From positions 17,535,594-17,599,593 of the forward strand of contig NC_092563.1 of assembly GCF_037975245.1 (NCBI RefSeq): a stretch of 64,000 nt of DNA. The letters are read 5' to 3'. The DNA comes from Apostichopus japonicus. Taxonomy: Eukaryota; Echinodermata; Holothuroidea; Aspidochirotida; Stichopodidae. Below are positions 1 to 31,300 of the stretch, one piece after another (the first letter of the stretch is position 1; each line of letters begins with the position of its first letter). The translations under genes and the position numbers were made by a program. The notes below the pieces were generated by a model. That model was not told the origin of the DNA and made no database searches. It worked only from the letters and a program-made list of their open reading frames with translations.

Positions 1-3000
1 GAAGTGTTCATGGTGAATATCTCGGATTTCGGTCTTCACACGAGACAGTTGAACGGTAAATTAAACATAGTCTAGTTCTGCTACACGATTATGCGATTGT
101 GCAATAAACTCTACATTTCAGTCCATATGCCAAAACGCAACCAAATAATCTGCTACGCGAGTCGTTAACGGGCTGCTAGACCTGTAATATATAAAAGCGC
201 TCACAGGCATAGGAAATTACGTGCATAATGGAACCCCCTCCCCCACCCAACACACACAACCACACACCTCTACCGTCAGTTGGGTAAACGTTCAGTCGTT
301 AAACCTTTAGAACAAAAATAGTTCTTGAAAGGATCATGTCCCTAATTCGATTCGTTGGGGGATTTAATTCCACCTTTCGGAAGGAGCCCATATTTAGAAT
401 CCTGCGCACGTCACAAGTTAAAAGTGGGGAACAGGTGTATGTTTCTTATCTCAATTTCAATATTTCTTTGTTTCTTATATTTGAAGTTGATATTTGAGAT
501 AAAATTATATCTCTTAATTTGTCGAAATTACGGTAGAACAGTTGCAAATGCGAGACAAAATAGTCGAAAATGTAATATTTCAAGATTTTCTTATAACAAA
601 TCCTAGCATACATAATTCCGAAAATATAGTCGAAAAAATAAAAAAATAATAAAAATTAAGAAGATCGTAACCAGTTTGAATTGAACTTAGTAAAATGTCT
701 TAGAAAATCCCGAAAATATCGTGTGAAATATGAAACAATGAATAAGTTTAAAAAATAGATTTATAACTAGATATATAAGTTAACTTTGCGGGAGGACCAG
801 ACCTTGCCACTGGGGAGGGCCGCGCAGTGGAATGGAGGGGGAGGTGGTTAAGGCCCTCGGCTATATAGTATGTCACCTCCCCCCCCCCCCCCCTCTGAGC
901 TGATTCCTATAGTCTGATCTTGCTCAGTTTAGACTTTATAACTGAGATGATATTATAGTTGTTGTTGCGATTATATGCAAAGGAGGTTACCTCTACACTG
1001 GCGGGATATAATTGAAACACGATCGACATAGTTATAGAGCGTCTACAAGTGGTTCTGAAAGGAGAGAGAACCACTACCGTCATTATTGTTCTATGTAATG
1101 GAGATAGCTGTCATGAAAAAATTCCCCAAAACAGCTAAGAAAAATGTTATATTATGTGGGAGATATCACAGATTGAATATTTCATCAAACTTAAGGCTGA
1201 AGAATTGATCAAGTTTAAAGATAACATCATTGAGCCACATGAGCTTAAGTTTTCTTGTGTCTGTCTTTAGTTTATTACCATGTTCATTTTCTATAATGGA
1301 GATGGGTTTTACAAAAGTTGAATCAAAAATAGGCCCTATATTTAACTTCTTAAAATGACCTATATGATGGCATTGGTTTGTATAGTGTCAACATTTAATA
1401 TTCTACCTTGAAAATATGTGAAGTAAGAAACGAAGAGAAAGTAACATATTTCAGATGATAGTAACACTATGACATCACAGCTCACAGACACTATACTTTT
1501 AAACTATGATCTCTACCACACGGAACAAGATTGTTCTTAGCTGTTTTGGAGGGAAGTTGTTCTTCACAGAGATTGTTTTCATATCAGCTAAGATATGTTT
1601 AGGTTTGTGTCCCCTTTAACTTGAGGACAAATGAACTTGCGAGGCTAATGATTACAGGTCTGAGTCTGTGCCATATCGTTTAATTCTGTTTCTTGGGGAA
1701 GATTCAATCGTTTCACATTTACCTCACAATCTGTGGAATGCGATATTTCGACAAAATGTGGAAAATTTTGACGTGAAACGTGAAATATTCGATGAAAGTG
1801 ATATTTGTATAGCTTTATGTGGAGAATTCATCTTAATATATCAGACTTTAAAAAGAAAAAAAGCAGGCGAACAAATGAAAAATATATCAAAACAAGAAGT
1901 CGGAATTTCAAAACACAAAACCGATTCTTTTTTTTAAATTGAAAGGTCGAAAGTTTAAGAAAAGTGGAAATTACCAACAATGTAAGTTGACAATATAATC
2001 GACATTTTCTGATAATTTTCTGTATAAGACGTCGAAAAAGAAAAGGGAACCAATACAGAAAAAATATAAGTTTAGAATGAATCATGCTTTACTTTTGCTT
2101 TGATGTAGTCGAAAGTCGAAATTTCGTTATGAAGTCGAAATTTTGTCAAAAGTTTAATTTTGTTGTTGTTGAAATTCTGAGAGTATAGTCGAAAGAAAGG
2201 GTATTTACAGAGCTGCCATTAAGAGCAGTCCCTGAATAGACATGTAAAAACCTGACAAGATATAAGGGGATTTGAGTGGCTCGGGGTCAATAACGGGGGC
2301 TCACTGGAAAAATATGAAGGGGGCCGTGAAATATTGGATAATAGGAGGTTATTCTCATGGAAAAATGAAGAGTGCAAACATATAGGTTTCCGGTGACACT
2401 GAAATATTTCTAATATGGCGCTTGATGTCTCTGGACACCGACAAGTCAAATTTATTGTAATTTACATGTAAGTTGTTAGAAGATTTGAAAGAGAAACGAG
2501 CAACTGTTTCGCAATAATTATGTACACGCGTATCAGTGCAGCAACAGCACGGGTAACGTTCTAGCTATTTGAAAGTTGAAGACGTTGTTCAATATGAGGA
2601 TATATGTATAGCTATGCAAGATGAGTATATGTTACCAATGTCACTGCCACAAATAGATGATGTATTGACTTGACTCCCACCACGGTCGTCACAGATTGAC
2701 ACATTATAGTGACGTCATCAGCGCGTATATTTTTTTTCTGATTTCTTTATTGAGTGACTGTTAATTGGTTATTTTCTTCATTTCTTCATTATATTTCTTT
2801 CTTTGTGGGAATGGTTTGTCGCTGAGACAGTACTTGAGGTAATATTTATGAAAAGGAGACATGCTAAAATCAGGTAAGTAAAAAGAGAAAGAAGGAAAAG
2901 AGGTTTGTTTTTAATGACTTTTATAATGACCACCATACTGTATATTAGACTATAATTATTATTAAAAACAAATTACCGTCACGTAGTGTGCTGTGACGAT

Positions 3001-3151
3001 TGAATTGATACACTCATTGTGTCAAGCTATAATGATTTATAAATCATTTTGAACTAGCTACCTTTTTCTCAGAATACAACCTAAATGTCAAAGGTAACGA
3101 GGTCAAGTGGGGTCATTGAAGGTCAAGTTCCAATTTGGTCAAAGTACTGTG
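1..3151. other. No gene recognised; AT-rich sequence
   Basis: I see no supportable exon here. The short open frames have no recognisable domain and no convincing splice context. There is a run of 15 C at 879-893. The short motif GTCGAAA recurs, often followed by T or A runs, around 540-640 and 1750-2200, and again near 3860, which suggests an old degenerate repeat. Single AGGTCA-like half-sites occur near 3090-3130. Confidence 0.6.
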
Positions 3152-3422
3152 AACCCAGCAAACACAAAACGTTATCATAACATTTTTAAAAGAGCCTCTA
3201 AAATATGTTTTTATAACGTTAAAGGTGGTGTTATAAAAACGTCGGCATAACCTTTTCATGAGATATTAATGTTATATTAATGTTTTAACGAAAGAAAATG
3301 TTTTGAAATAATAGCCTGAAAACGTTTTCGTGACATATTTATTACACCACAAATAACGTTATCAAAACAAAAGACGAAACGTTTTAATAACGTTTTAAAA
3401 ATGTTTTTGTGTTTGCTGGGTT
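3152..3422. mobile_element. Short TIR element (MITE-like) with AACGTT-rich interior
   Basis: The left end reads AACCCAGCAAACACAAAA and the right end is its exact inverse complement, an 18-bp terminal inverted repeat. The 271-bp interior is AT-rich and repeats AACGTT and AAAACGTT-like words on both strands. There is no open frame of interest, so the element is non-autonomous. I see no clear target duplication, so the superfamily is not assigned. Confidence 0.75.
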
Positions 3423-4733
3423 AAGAGCCTCCTAAACATTGACGTTCTATGGAAGTATAGAGAGCATTGCGACTTGTCGGTTCATCAATGGGGGTACAAA
3501 TTCCAAACTTGCAAGTAACAAACACGCACCTGTATATATAAAGTGTTTGGAGGTAATAAAATTAAAACGACAATATTACTCACCAGTTCGTCTAGTACAG
3601 CAATAATATAGACCCTGGCCCACTGCGTCCGTCCGTTGTGAATTAAATTAATAGAAAAGACAGGATCCATATACGATTAAAAGTATGTTGAGGTACTTCA
3701 TAAAATACAAAAAAAAATATATATATAATGCGGTTCCAATACAAAGTCTTCCAATGACATAATCCGATAGGGTCGGGTAGGAACGTTTCACAACTCGATG
3801 GGAATTATCCGATCGAAAATAATTAGGTGAGAAACGTATAGTTGTTAGCTCGTCGTGTTGAGAGGTCGAAGTCGAAAGTCGAAATGGTGTAAGTTCATGG
3901 TAAGCTCATTCTACTTCTCAAGCCCCCCCCCCCCTCCCAGGGAATGTCTTTATAGAAATTCTCATATGATCCCACCAGGTCTATATTTACTGGGTGAAAA
4001 AACGAGCGAGAGTTGCGAAACTCGATCTTCTTAATCGCAAAACCCAACTGAAGTTTGGTAGGCAAATGCCCCCCCCCCCCCCCGCACTTTATTATCAATG
4101 ATATAACTTTGTACATATGATGATATGCAAACGAATAGATAAACAAGAGGGCATTGAGTTGCAGATCTCATCTCCTCCATCACGTCGGAAGTGATTGTTG
4201 GGTTACTTCTGAATGCATCTGGTTGCTATCTTAAAACTTAGAATTTGTCTCATTGGTCTCTACATATATTTTGGTTTAATGACTTTTCCATACTTACAAG
4301 CATGTAATGGCGAAAAAGACAGTTTTGGGGGTGTGACCTTTGATCATATGACGTCACCAATCTCGTATGCACGAGTTTTCATGGTCAGGCGTGCACCAAC
4401 CCACAAAGTTTGAACGTGATCGGACTAATGGTGTAGGAGGAGTTCGTGACACATTTTCCCGCACAATTTAGGCCAATTTGACCTTATTTTATGATTTGCC
4501 CCAACCCTAAACACCTAAATGTGCCTTATTTTAAAATTCGTCTCACCGTTCTCTTCACATATGCATGGTGTGGTTTAATGCCTTTTCCCTCCATGTTGAC
4601 ATATGTAGATATGAAATATGAATCTAAGAGACTGACTTCGGTCAGCTTGCGGCTTTGATAAGCCTGCAATGATGGCTTCTTCGCGAGTTCCTGCTTGCAC
4701 GTAGAATCTAAAATACATACATACATAGGCTAC
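3423..4733. other. No gene recognised; contains C tracts
   Basis: No exon is supported. Runs of C occur near 3925 and 4070. The sequence immediately left of 4734 ends in TAGGCTAC, which is the target duplication of the element that follows. Confidence 0.5.
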
Positions 4734-6668
4734 CAGTGGCGGAGATTTCTTGTCAGAAGTGGGGGGGTTGCAGGCCATTGATGAAATAAAAAGTCATAAC
4801 TGCTGGCTCACTATCTAAGTGGAGTGCCACCATAAGTTGGCGCGAAGTGCACAAGAATTTTTAGGCAAATATTGCCTCCCAGATTGCAGTAAATGGCATT
4901 GCCCAAGCCTTGAAAAGCTGCATTTAACCAGGGGCGTATGAAGGATTTTCTAACCCGGGGGCGCGTATTACTATCTAAGCGGAGCGCCACCATTGGTTGG
5001 CGCGCAGCGTACAAGCAAATTTCTGGTTTTGGTACCCCCAGATCACCGGAAATGGCACTTCTCGGGCTTGAAACTGACCAACCATATGTACACTTTTGCC
5101 TGAGAACCAAGTTTTTTCCAAATACTTTTTCTCTCATCTATAACCTTTTTGAAGATTGTCACCAGTCACACATCATGTTCGACTTCATCACATATCCTGT
5201 GGATCATTGCTTTTGTAGGTGATTCTTCATCGCGGCCCACAATATCCGTCAGCCCCACTGTTCAGAATTTGAAAATTCACAATTCTCGTGAATAAATTCA
5301 CTTCAAAACATACCCATAATGTTGCACAAGATATCATCTATGGACAACCGATATAGAAAAACCTCCTTCAAACCCTAACAGACGGGTCAAAATTGCACGA
5401 GTATGATGAAGTATGATGAAGAATGTTGGTTAGGGAATTTTCGAAAATTCAGACGGCTACTAAAAAATTTTGTTGAAGGAAATAAAAATATACCAGATAT
5501 TTCCGAAACCGAACACTACACACATCGACAGTTTTGAGCATGGGCGCAGATCAGTCTTGGGTAATGATAGGGACGCGTGTCTGTTCTATGACACTATCTA
5601 AGCGGAGCGCGACCATGGGTTCGCGCGTAGCGTACGATTTTTTTGGGCAAATATACCTCCCAGATCGCCAGAAATAACACTTCCCAGACCTAATGATGCT
5701 CCTAAACCTCCTTAAGTTTTAGATCTCATGGCTTAGAAATTTAGTTTGGAGAAATACATGGGCGTCTGCAGAAAGAAAATCAGGGGACAAATAATCCAAG
5801 TAGACTTTTGTATATACGATGGGTCTGGTGTCCTCTCCCAGAAAACAAATATAGACTGCCGCAAATGCGATTTCCGTCCTATATTTAACAACTGGATAAA
5901 ATACAATAAAATGAGAACTGCTGCATGTCATTTGCACAATGCTGGATCAAACTGCGCCAAAGTTCAATACAGGGGAACTTGAAATGCAGCTATTGGTCAA
6001 GACAAATTGGTGGGGACACGGTATATCATGTCCCCACTACTGAAAAAGTTGGTGGGGACGCGTCCCGCTGTCCTCATCAGGATCTGCGCCCATGGTTTGG
6101 AGGCTGTTTATCGTGGAACGCCATTTTCATGCTCACTGATATGATGTGATATCTGCTGTTTGCTTTACAAATTCGAATAATTTTGTCACTGTTCCTCTTT
6201 CTCTTCCCGTTTTCTTGCCGTAGTTTCTACTCCATCCTTTTCTCTCTTTCTTCTTTTTCTTTTTCCTTCCTTCACCTCGTTGAAGTTGGCAAGTGTATAC
6301 AGTTCCAAAGCTATTCAACAGCAAAACGTTATTTGTGTATGTCTGTTGTGGGGTGAAGTTAGCGCTATGAGCTACAAGTTCCAATGCGCAAGGTGGGGGA
6401 AAGGGGCTAGAAATAATGTGTGGGTCAATTCTAACTCGGTTTTCTGTCGTTAATTGTTGATGTAGCCTACCAGGTAAAGGGTTGAAATGACTTTAACAAT
6501 TTCAAATTTAATAATTTGATTTATTATGCCATTTGGAGCACATAACATAGGCTATAACAGAACATTACTGGCAAAAACTAGGGGGGGTTGATTGTGTGGG
6601 CCAACCCCCCCTCTTCAAAAAGTGGGGGGGTTAAAACCCCCCCAACCCCCCCTGTTTCTCCGCCACTG
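4734..6668. mobile_element. hAT-like DNA transposon, non-autonomous, with 8-bp target duplication
   Basis: The element begins CAGTGGCGGAGA and ends with the inverse complement TCTCCGCCACTG-type terminus at 6657-6668. It is flanked on both sides by the identical 8-mer TAGGCTAC (4726-4733 and 6669-6676). Ends starting CAG and an 8-bp target duplication are hallmarks of the hAT superfamily. No transposase frame is visible. The interior is a patchwork of family A fragments at 4802-4926, 4929-5540, 5583-5712 and about 6085-6350. Short G/C runs lie just inside both ends. Confidence 0.8.
4929..5540 (+). repeat. Interspersed repeat family A, copy 1
   Basis: The copy starts CAGGGGCGTAT and carries the family core ATCTAAGCGGAGCGCCACCA followed by a GGTTGGCGCG-type block. 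Its downstream part matches 33997-34720 and 54668-54970 nearly word for word. The hAT-like left terminus suggests a DNA transposon. Degenerate extra cores occur at 4802-4926 and 5583-5712 in the same orientation. Confidence 0.7.
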
Positions 6669-8374
6669 TAGGCTACATACATAGATATTGGCTAAAACCA
6701 TTTTTTAGATTTCTTGACCAATTAATGACCTGTGACCTCTGACCTATGGCGTGTTTAATCACGCATGAACTAGTTTTCATGGTCAGGTACCTACCTACCA
6801 AGTTTGAACTTGGTCAGACTTACGTCCGGTCTAAGGAGGAGCCCCCCCCCCCCCTCTTCCCTTTTTGCTACTCACTCACACACACACACTTCCTGACATT
6901 TTTCATGTGGCGTGAATTACAATCTCATCTCCCTATGAAGTATGAGATGGATAACAAAACCTCAAAATTTGCTATGAGATTTGCATGCCCAGCCTAGTAG
7001 AATTTTTTGCTGATTTGCTTTGCCTTCTAGAATATCTTTTTCGATACGTTGTATTTGTTATTCTTTCTGTCCATATTTCCATTTTCCCCCGACATTAACC
7101 CAACTAATATAGCAAAATTGTTATCATCCATCCGGGATCGGGACTGGAAGAATTTTCTTCTTCACACTATGCACCGCGTTTGATTCTTACACAAAAGATA
7201 ATACCACTGGCCAGTTATATGCAAGAACTGCAGCCATGTGTGCAGAGACGTGCATCATTGTGGTTTGTGTGCATTATCAGTGAATGGGTTTATCGATTGG
7301 CGCAGTTTCGCTCCATAAACTTATAACTTACAGCAAACTGTCAAACAGACAGACGTTTGCTTAAGCTGCTCTTCCGTGTATGTCATGCTCGTTTGTTTAT
7401 CGCTGTGTCTTCGCGAAGGAAATGAACAGTAAAATAAGAGAATAGACGATTGATACAAATGCTTTTTGATTTGGGAATGGATCTTACAAACGTTGCTGCT
7501 TCTAATCTAACATAACAACTGTGTGTGTAGCCTAACTTAGCCTATCAAAGCATGTACGTATAGTAATGAGGTGAAATCCTTGCGAGCCTAGGCTAAGTTA
7601 CAACTTACAGGTTTGTCTAAATTTGAAAGACTTCGGCTGGCATATAAATTTGTTGCTTGCCACCAGGGAGAGACCTAATTGGACAGAGGCCTTATTTAGG
7701 CCCGCAGTTGTGGTACTTCCTCACATGACAGTGAACTTTGTAGGCCTAGCCTATCTTCTTCTAGTTTAACCACTATCAAGTTAATGGTTTGAAACATGAT
7801 ATGCTTGTTGAGTGTTGACATGTTCTATTTCTAGCCTTTAGAATGTTGATGACTTAAAGAAAGGCCATCTCCATATAATTCGATCATACAATTCCTTAGG
7901 TTTGTTATGCAGCAATCGGACAATGGCAGACATTTTAACCGATTTCACAGATAATTGAAGCACGGTCTGTTGTTATTACCTTCAATTATATTAGACTGAG
8001 CAAAAGTTCAGCAAATGTGTTCAGTAAGCCTAATTCAAAATAATCAGCCTAATTATTGTGTAACAGATTAAACTTAGGGAAAGTTTTGAAGCTAGTCTAG
8101 CCATTAACAGTATGAGAGCTAGACAAGTACAGTATGTGACTATTGAGCCCTTCAGGTTAAGGTCCATCCTGGCAGTCAACAAACAGTCGAAGAGATCTGC
8201 AGAAACATCTGTTTAAAGGAGCAAATGACTGGCAGTGAATTTTAAAGCTGGAAGCACAGTTTTTATGAAAAATAAACATGTACATTTGTTTTCCTGAAGC
8301 CAAATGTATCACTACAAATTGCTACTGAACCTTCATACTAAAGGATACACAAAGGCTTCCAAAAAGTTTGGATC
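6669..8374. other. Upstream region of the CDYL gene, possible 5' UTR
   Basis: A second stretch of C (about 6842-6854) and a short CA repeat (about 6878-6890) are present. From about 7100 the sequence is unique-looking. A promoter or untranslated exon for the CDYL gene probably lies here, but I cannot place the transcription start. An in-frame TAA at 8339-8341 precedes the chosen start codon by 11 codons. Confidence 0.4.
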
Positions 8375-25166
<16,792 letters not shown>

Positions 25167-27419
25167 TAGCTGAATTCTAAAATCTGGAAGGTTTGGCTTT
25201 GCTCAGAGGAGGCTAAATTGGGTATATAGCTTTATGCTAGTCAACACCTTCCAGGAGAGCATTTGTGAATATTCAATGAATTAATTCAAGCATATCATGT
25301 TTCATTCTACAAACTACACGACATTTGACAAGTCTTAAAACCGTAGCAGGTTGGAAGAGATTGACTGATAGCTGGAACCAAAGTGCAGTGGTGTTTGGTG
25401 TCAAGATGAATGTTCCAGAGAGGCATATCGACTTTATAAACGTTTCTAATTTATTTTAATTTAATTTTTCTGTTTTTACATTATGAATGAGAGGGTCTCA
25501 AGGTTACATACAGTTTTGTTTTGTAGGTTGGGGGGAGGAGGGGGGGGGCTCACTTTCCGGACGAAGTGACTTTCCTGTACACTTTTGTGATTTCATTCTG
25601 AAAGTGATGAAGGGCCTTTATTCTTCAAGTCATCTAGGGTAAATAGTTATATATATAATAGAGAATTTGAAATGAAAAAGAACAAAATTTTATAATGAAA
25701 ATTGACATGGAATGCTGGAACTGGTTGTTTCCCCATGTATAATGATTTGAACCAGGAAGGAAGAATGGGATTTTTGGGGTTAACAATACTTTAGATGTAA
25801 GTGAGTGGGTGCGTGTGAGCGGGGGGGGGGGTTGGAAGATGGCAGCAAACTGGATGGGTGGTAGGGGATTGAGGTAGGGGAGGCTGCTTTGGTTGGACTG
25901 AAATACAGATGGAGAGAGGGAAAAGATCTTGTTTGCAGATCGTTATGAAACCACTTCACATCTGAGGACAAATCAATCATGCATGCTTGTAGGTATCTGT
26001 GTGTGGCGAGCAAGCCTCAGCTGTTTGTATTAACAAACAGCTTTATGTTTACACCAATACAATTCATCTCTGCAATTTGCAATGCAATTTTGAAATCTTC
26101 TGTATACTACAAAGACCTGTCTCTGGAGAACTTTTCCCTCCTTTTCCATCTTTCTAACATCATTTTCGTTTGTGCAGAATGAATCAAACTGGGATAGAGC
26201 GGTCAAACCTTTATTTTACATTTCAATGTTCTGGAGGTAAGAAGTGACTGAATCTTATGAAAAAGTCATGTGCAGAGTGAAAATACCGTGCTAGATTGAA
26301 GATAACGTTGTTATGATGGTGTAACATGCTTCAGTTGAGTGAGAGAGGGTCGAATTGTGTGATCGTTACACCGTTGTTGTAAACATTTAATGATTCAAGA
26401 AACAAAGGGCTGTTTAATAGTCCTGTAGTTGTCTTCCTACGTGTAAGTCAGTATTTGGAATTTTGACCAGTCATCTAAGCACACAAGTGTAAGAAAATTT
26501 GCATAAGACAACCACTTTAGGTTGGAAAATATTGAATGCTTGAGAAGAAAAGCACTAAATCATTTATATTTTGCTCAAATGAGATTTTTGGAAATACTCA
26601 AGGTTGAAACATTGCGATGTTTGAAGAGTAAATGTGCTGAATTTTGTTGTCAAAATTGGCCAGGGGACCAGTCCTTCCAGTAGCTAGAATTATAAGACAC
26701 AGATTCTATCAAATTTAAAAAAAAACCCCTTCCCCCCCCTTCCCCTGGTACTGCCTTCCAAAATTAAACTTCCCAGTATCTCCGAAATTTGAATGCAACT
26801 ATTGTGATTTTTTTCTCTTTTAGAACATGAATCTAAGAAAGAGAAGAAAACATAAACGTCACAATTTGAGGATAAAATAGGGACAACTTGACATCAGACA
26901 TATTTTCAAAGGAGGGCATTTTTTATATAATTGTGTCTTTCAGACGGTTGTCCATACTTGTTCTTACCAGAAATATAAAGGCGATTACGTTCTGTCATGA
27001 TCTCGTAAACTTAACACAGTGTTTAAAATCATAAAATATGTATAACGTTGTTAAGTGGAATTTGACAGATCTCGATTGCTGTATCGAGTTATACTTTGTT
27101 TACCATGATAAATTTATTAAGTACATTAGGAAGGATAATTAATTTTGTGCTTCTCAGCCTTCTTTTGTTGATTCATTTTGAGACAGAATATAACATTTGA
27201 CAATATTCATAGAGGTATCATGGAAAAGTTAATTTCAAGTTTTACCTTTATTCTGTGTTGACGTTATGTGTAGCTTGTAGAAGTATAAGTTACCGACCAT
27301 GTCGTTGAATGTCTCTGTGTGTAACTCTTGTGTAATGTCTCTTTGTGTAACCTCGACTAGACTTGATCTACGAGTGGATGTTGGGTCTAACAAACACATG
27401 TGCTCCTACACATGTAAGT
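25167..27419. other. CDYL 3' UTR and flanking sequence
   Basis: No coding exon is seen. The 3' UTR starts here but I cannot fix its end; an AATAAA word is seen at 31646-31651, far downstream. G runs occur near 25539-25548 and 25820-25830. Confidence 0.4.
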
Positions 27420-28390
27420 ACTTACTACATTAATGTCACATTTTCTTACAGTGATTTTACATGTTACAGTGACGTAACGTCTTCTAACAGTGATTACGTT
27501 ACGTGAAAAGTGTTGTTCGACCAGCAATGTTACATTTAAGTGGTGTTACATCCAATACCAGTCTCACGCAGAAGTGGTGTGATGTTGTGTGGTGCAGCAA
27601 TGTTATATTGTAATCCGGTGATGTTACACAGAAGTGATTACGTACGTTATTAGTGTTACATGTGATTGATGTTACGTTGCCCTTGTCAACAGTGCTATAT
27701 ACTAATGTGGTATTGCATTCATAGGCAGTGTAACATGCAACGGTGATGTTCCATCAAATTCAATTGATGTGACATGTATTAAATCTTCTCAATCAAATCT
27801 TCAAATTTGTTTCTCACCATCGTGGGTTGGTTTCTGTTGGATGGGGTGTGTCAAGTGGCGATGAGTTTATTAAGTCTACAGAGGGTCGTGGACTGGAGCA
27901 ACATACTCATCCATGCTGCGGTCATGAATGTGAAAGTAAGGTAACATTTCGGTAATGTTACCTTATCATGTTACATGGAAGTGAGTGTTTCATTCTCCTA
28001 CCAATTGCTCATGAATGTGGTGTTACATTCCGTGTGGTGATGCAATGTAACATTTCAGTAATATTACGTAACCATATGTCACCTGAAAATGGATGTTACA
28101 TCTCATGCCCATGTTGATCTCTTTGTTACACATGTTACGTGTCAGTGAGTGTTACAGTTTCATGCCCATGGCTCTTGAGTAGGTTGTCACATTCCCTTGT
28201 TATGTAACGTATCATTAATGTTAGTCTTAATTTGACATTGTTAGATCATGTAAATGAGGTGACGTTCATGTCACATACAAATGGGTTTCTGAATTATGTT
28301 ATGTCACATTCTTTTGCAATGTCATCTCATCTGTGAGAAATGTTACATATGTTAGCTTAACTGTCACGTTTTCACATCACAGTAAGATGT
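27420..28390. repeat. GTTACAT/GTGATGTTAC-rich degenerate repeat
   Basis: The words TGTTACAT, TGTTACGT, GTGATGTTAC and AGTGTTACA recur dozens of times over nearly 1 kb with irregular spacing. It looks like a decayed minisatellite. I see no exon inside. Confidence 0.6.
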
Positions 28391-31300
28391 AACTAAGATC
28401 ACTTAGGTAATTGATATGCAAAATTTGTATACTAAGAAAATCTGGCCCTTAAATGAAGGAAATTAACATTTGTGGCAGCCTTATGGTAGTAACAGTGATG
28501 GTAGTAACAGTATCAAGAAGCAGTTTGGGGGGGGGGGGGGGGCAAACTGAGATTAAAGGTTGTATCATCCAAAATGTGAAAAGCTTACCTGTTTTACAGT
28601 CTGTTTACCATACAGTATGATGTACTCTTTCATCTAAGCGCTATTTCTAATGAAGGCAATACATCAAAGTTTCAAGAGCTATCAGCTTTGCTCAGTCCAC
28701 AATTTTCGCTTAATCCCCCTTAGAAACAGCCCAAAGTGTGAAGAAAACTGGAAAGTTGGTGTCAACGATGTAAACAGTTTTATCTCATAGATTTGGGCTT
28801 GTATCGCTATGGTAACTGAAATTATAGATTGAAAAGTCAGTCACTGTTGTCTTCAATATTTGGCTAATTAAATTAATATTAAATTCAAGAAAAAAGTTCT
28901 GCACGACATCATTTCTTCCAATGCACAAAAAAAGATACGCAACTTCTTCCACCCCAACCAAATTATTAATTCCCACTGCCTCCCCCAAACGATATATTAA
29001 AGCAACGTGCATGGGGTTGGGGTAACAGCTGTTTTTTTCTTCAGCTTAATCTCAAAAATCACTTTTGCTCTTTCCAATCTGCTTTGGAATACCAAAAAAA
29101 TTACCTTTTCTTCATCATTGTCAATCAATAGTTGATCAATTTAATTTACCAGTTGTTAGTTAATAACAATACAATTTGGGTGCGTGGGCGGGGGGGGGTG
29201 AGATAGAAGAAATATTTTAATTGAAAAATGGGTTCAAATTATAATCAAGAGAATTCGGAGTTAAGTGACCTGAGTTAGATTTATGTGAAGGAAACCTGAC
29301 CTGTCTGGTCTAAATTTGTAAAATATACTTAATCTGTAGTCATTAAGAATCCAGGATTGTGAAGATATGCTTGGCCTTGTTGCTTTAATCATTGATGGAA
29401 AAGTTTTGGTTTAAAACTAAAATCTGTTTTTTTTTTTTAATGTGGCCTGCAACAAATTTTTGCCATCTGTCCTTCTCATGCAATTGAGAAGAAAAAAAAA
29501 TTGCATATTTATTATATATGTTTTTTTGGGTTTTATTTTTCCAGTGTGTAGATTTAAAGCTTATTCAGACTCTAGGTACTCTTAAAGTTCCAAATATCCC
29601 AATCATTTGATATCTTGTTAGTGTAACTTTCTGATTCAAAGCTCAAAGTCTTAAAAAGTAAACAAGACAAAGTGTGTTTCAGACCCCTCTGCCTACTTGA
29701 CTGGTTTTGTCTGGTTTTGTTTTATAATCAAGTTACTTCGCTAAGTAAACAATAATTACCCACACATTTATTGATACAGCTTGTCGAGTTTAACTTTTTA
29801 TTTTACCAAAATGTCTACCAAATTATTAAGGTTTTATTAATTGTTTCAAATTTCAGTAATTAATCATCCAGAATAAGATATTAGAGGCTGTTGGTTGCTA
29901 AGGTAACCTGCATAAATCTATAGCCGAGTTAACTTCAGACTGTTCGTCTGTATTTTTTGATAACCTGAATCACTGTGTAGGAGGTTATCGGAGTTTCAAA
30001 CAATACTTTCAGAGCTTCTTTTTATTTTCTCTCCACCTTTAAATGCTGTTACCTTGCAGAGTGGTTTATGTTAATACTGAAATAGCGCCACCGGTAATGA
30101 TGGTTTCACCTAAGGTTTTGTAAAGTATTAGACCTTTGCATTCAATTGATGAGTTATGGTTACATATCTCAACAGATGGGGAAGGGGGGTGGGGTTGGGG
30201 AGGTGGGTAGGGGGGTGATGACGACCCTAACCTAACTTTCCTTTAGCAGCACCAGGTGTTTTTGGGGGATGGCTATAGTTTACCATTTGTATTGTCACAG
30301 GTCACATGTTGCTTTTAAATTATCCATTAATACCCTCGTTAGTATCAAAAATGCAGTGTTCGTACGTAGTGTTTGTTGTCTTCCATATTTAGTTTTATCA
30401 AGTCATAATCACATACGTTTGCACAATGAGTAGTATATGCTTCTTCCTATTGTAACTTTGGTGTCATTTTTAATTTTGTTCATGGCCAGGTCACATACCT
30501 GATAAGTATCTGTTATTCTTAAAGGGATGGTTCAGTGGCTAACTTAAAACTGTTTCACAAAGTTGCAGGAAAACCTTTTCTGCATCCAGAGGTCAACACC
30601 ACATCCTTAGCATCGTGTATGGTGAAATTTATATGTATTTTTTCTTCTTAAATTATTCAAATTTGATGATCTTTCGGAATGCATTTGGCAACAGCAGAAC
30701 AAAATGACGTCATAAGGGCTGTTTAATTGCTTATCAACACATCATTTATACCTGATCCAATCAGTCTAAGAAATCAACAAATTTCTCTGTCATTTATCGG
30801 AACCAGTTTGCTGATTCCTTTACATGCAATCAGTGAATGATAAAAGTCTCTGAGAGTGTATGTAAAATGTTAAACCCAGTGTTTGTTAATCTCGACTTTG
30901 CTTGCTACTTAGTGTCTCAATGAATGACAACCAAGTCAGAATTCTGAGGATTGATAGTCCAACAAAATGAAAATGTTGGTTCAAGATGCCATTGCCATCA
31001 TCTGTGGTTGATTTCCAATTACCCAAAGTGCAAAGGAATACTCCTTTAAGTATAGCTTTTAAGTATCCCCATCAGTGCAAGACTGCTTGTTTATTCCTTG
31101 TAATCCTTTGCTCTATAATATTCTCTTTAATTTACAATTTCTTTTCAATTTAATCTCCATAACATGACACCACAAGATACAAATATGTACCATGGTTTGC
31201 TTTAAAAACAAAATTATGTGTTGAAAAGATGATATTTGAGACAATCAAATCCTATTTTATTCTGAGTTTTGTGGATGTCCCCACACACTGTTAGGTCGTC

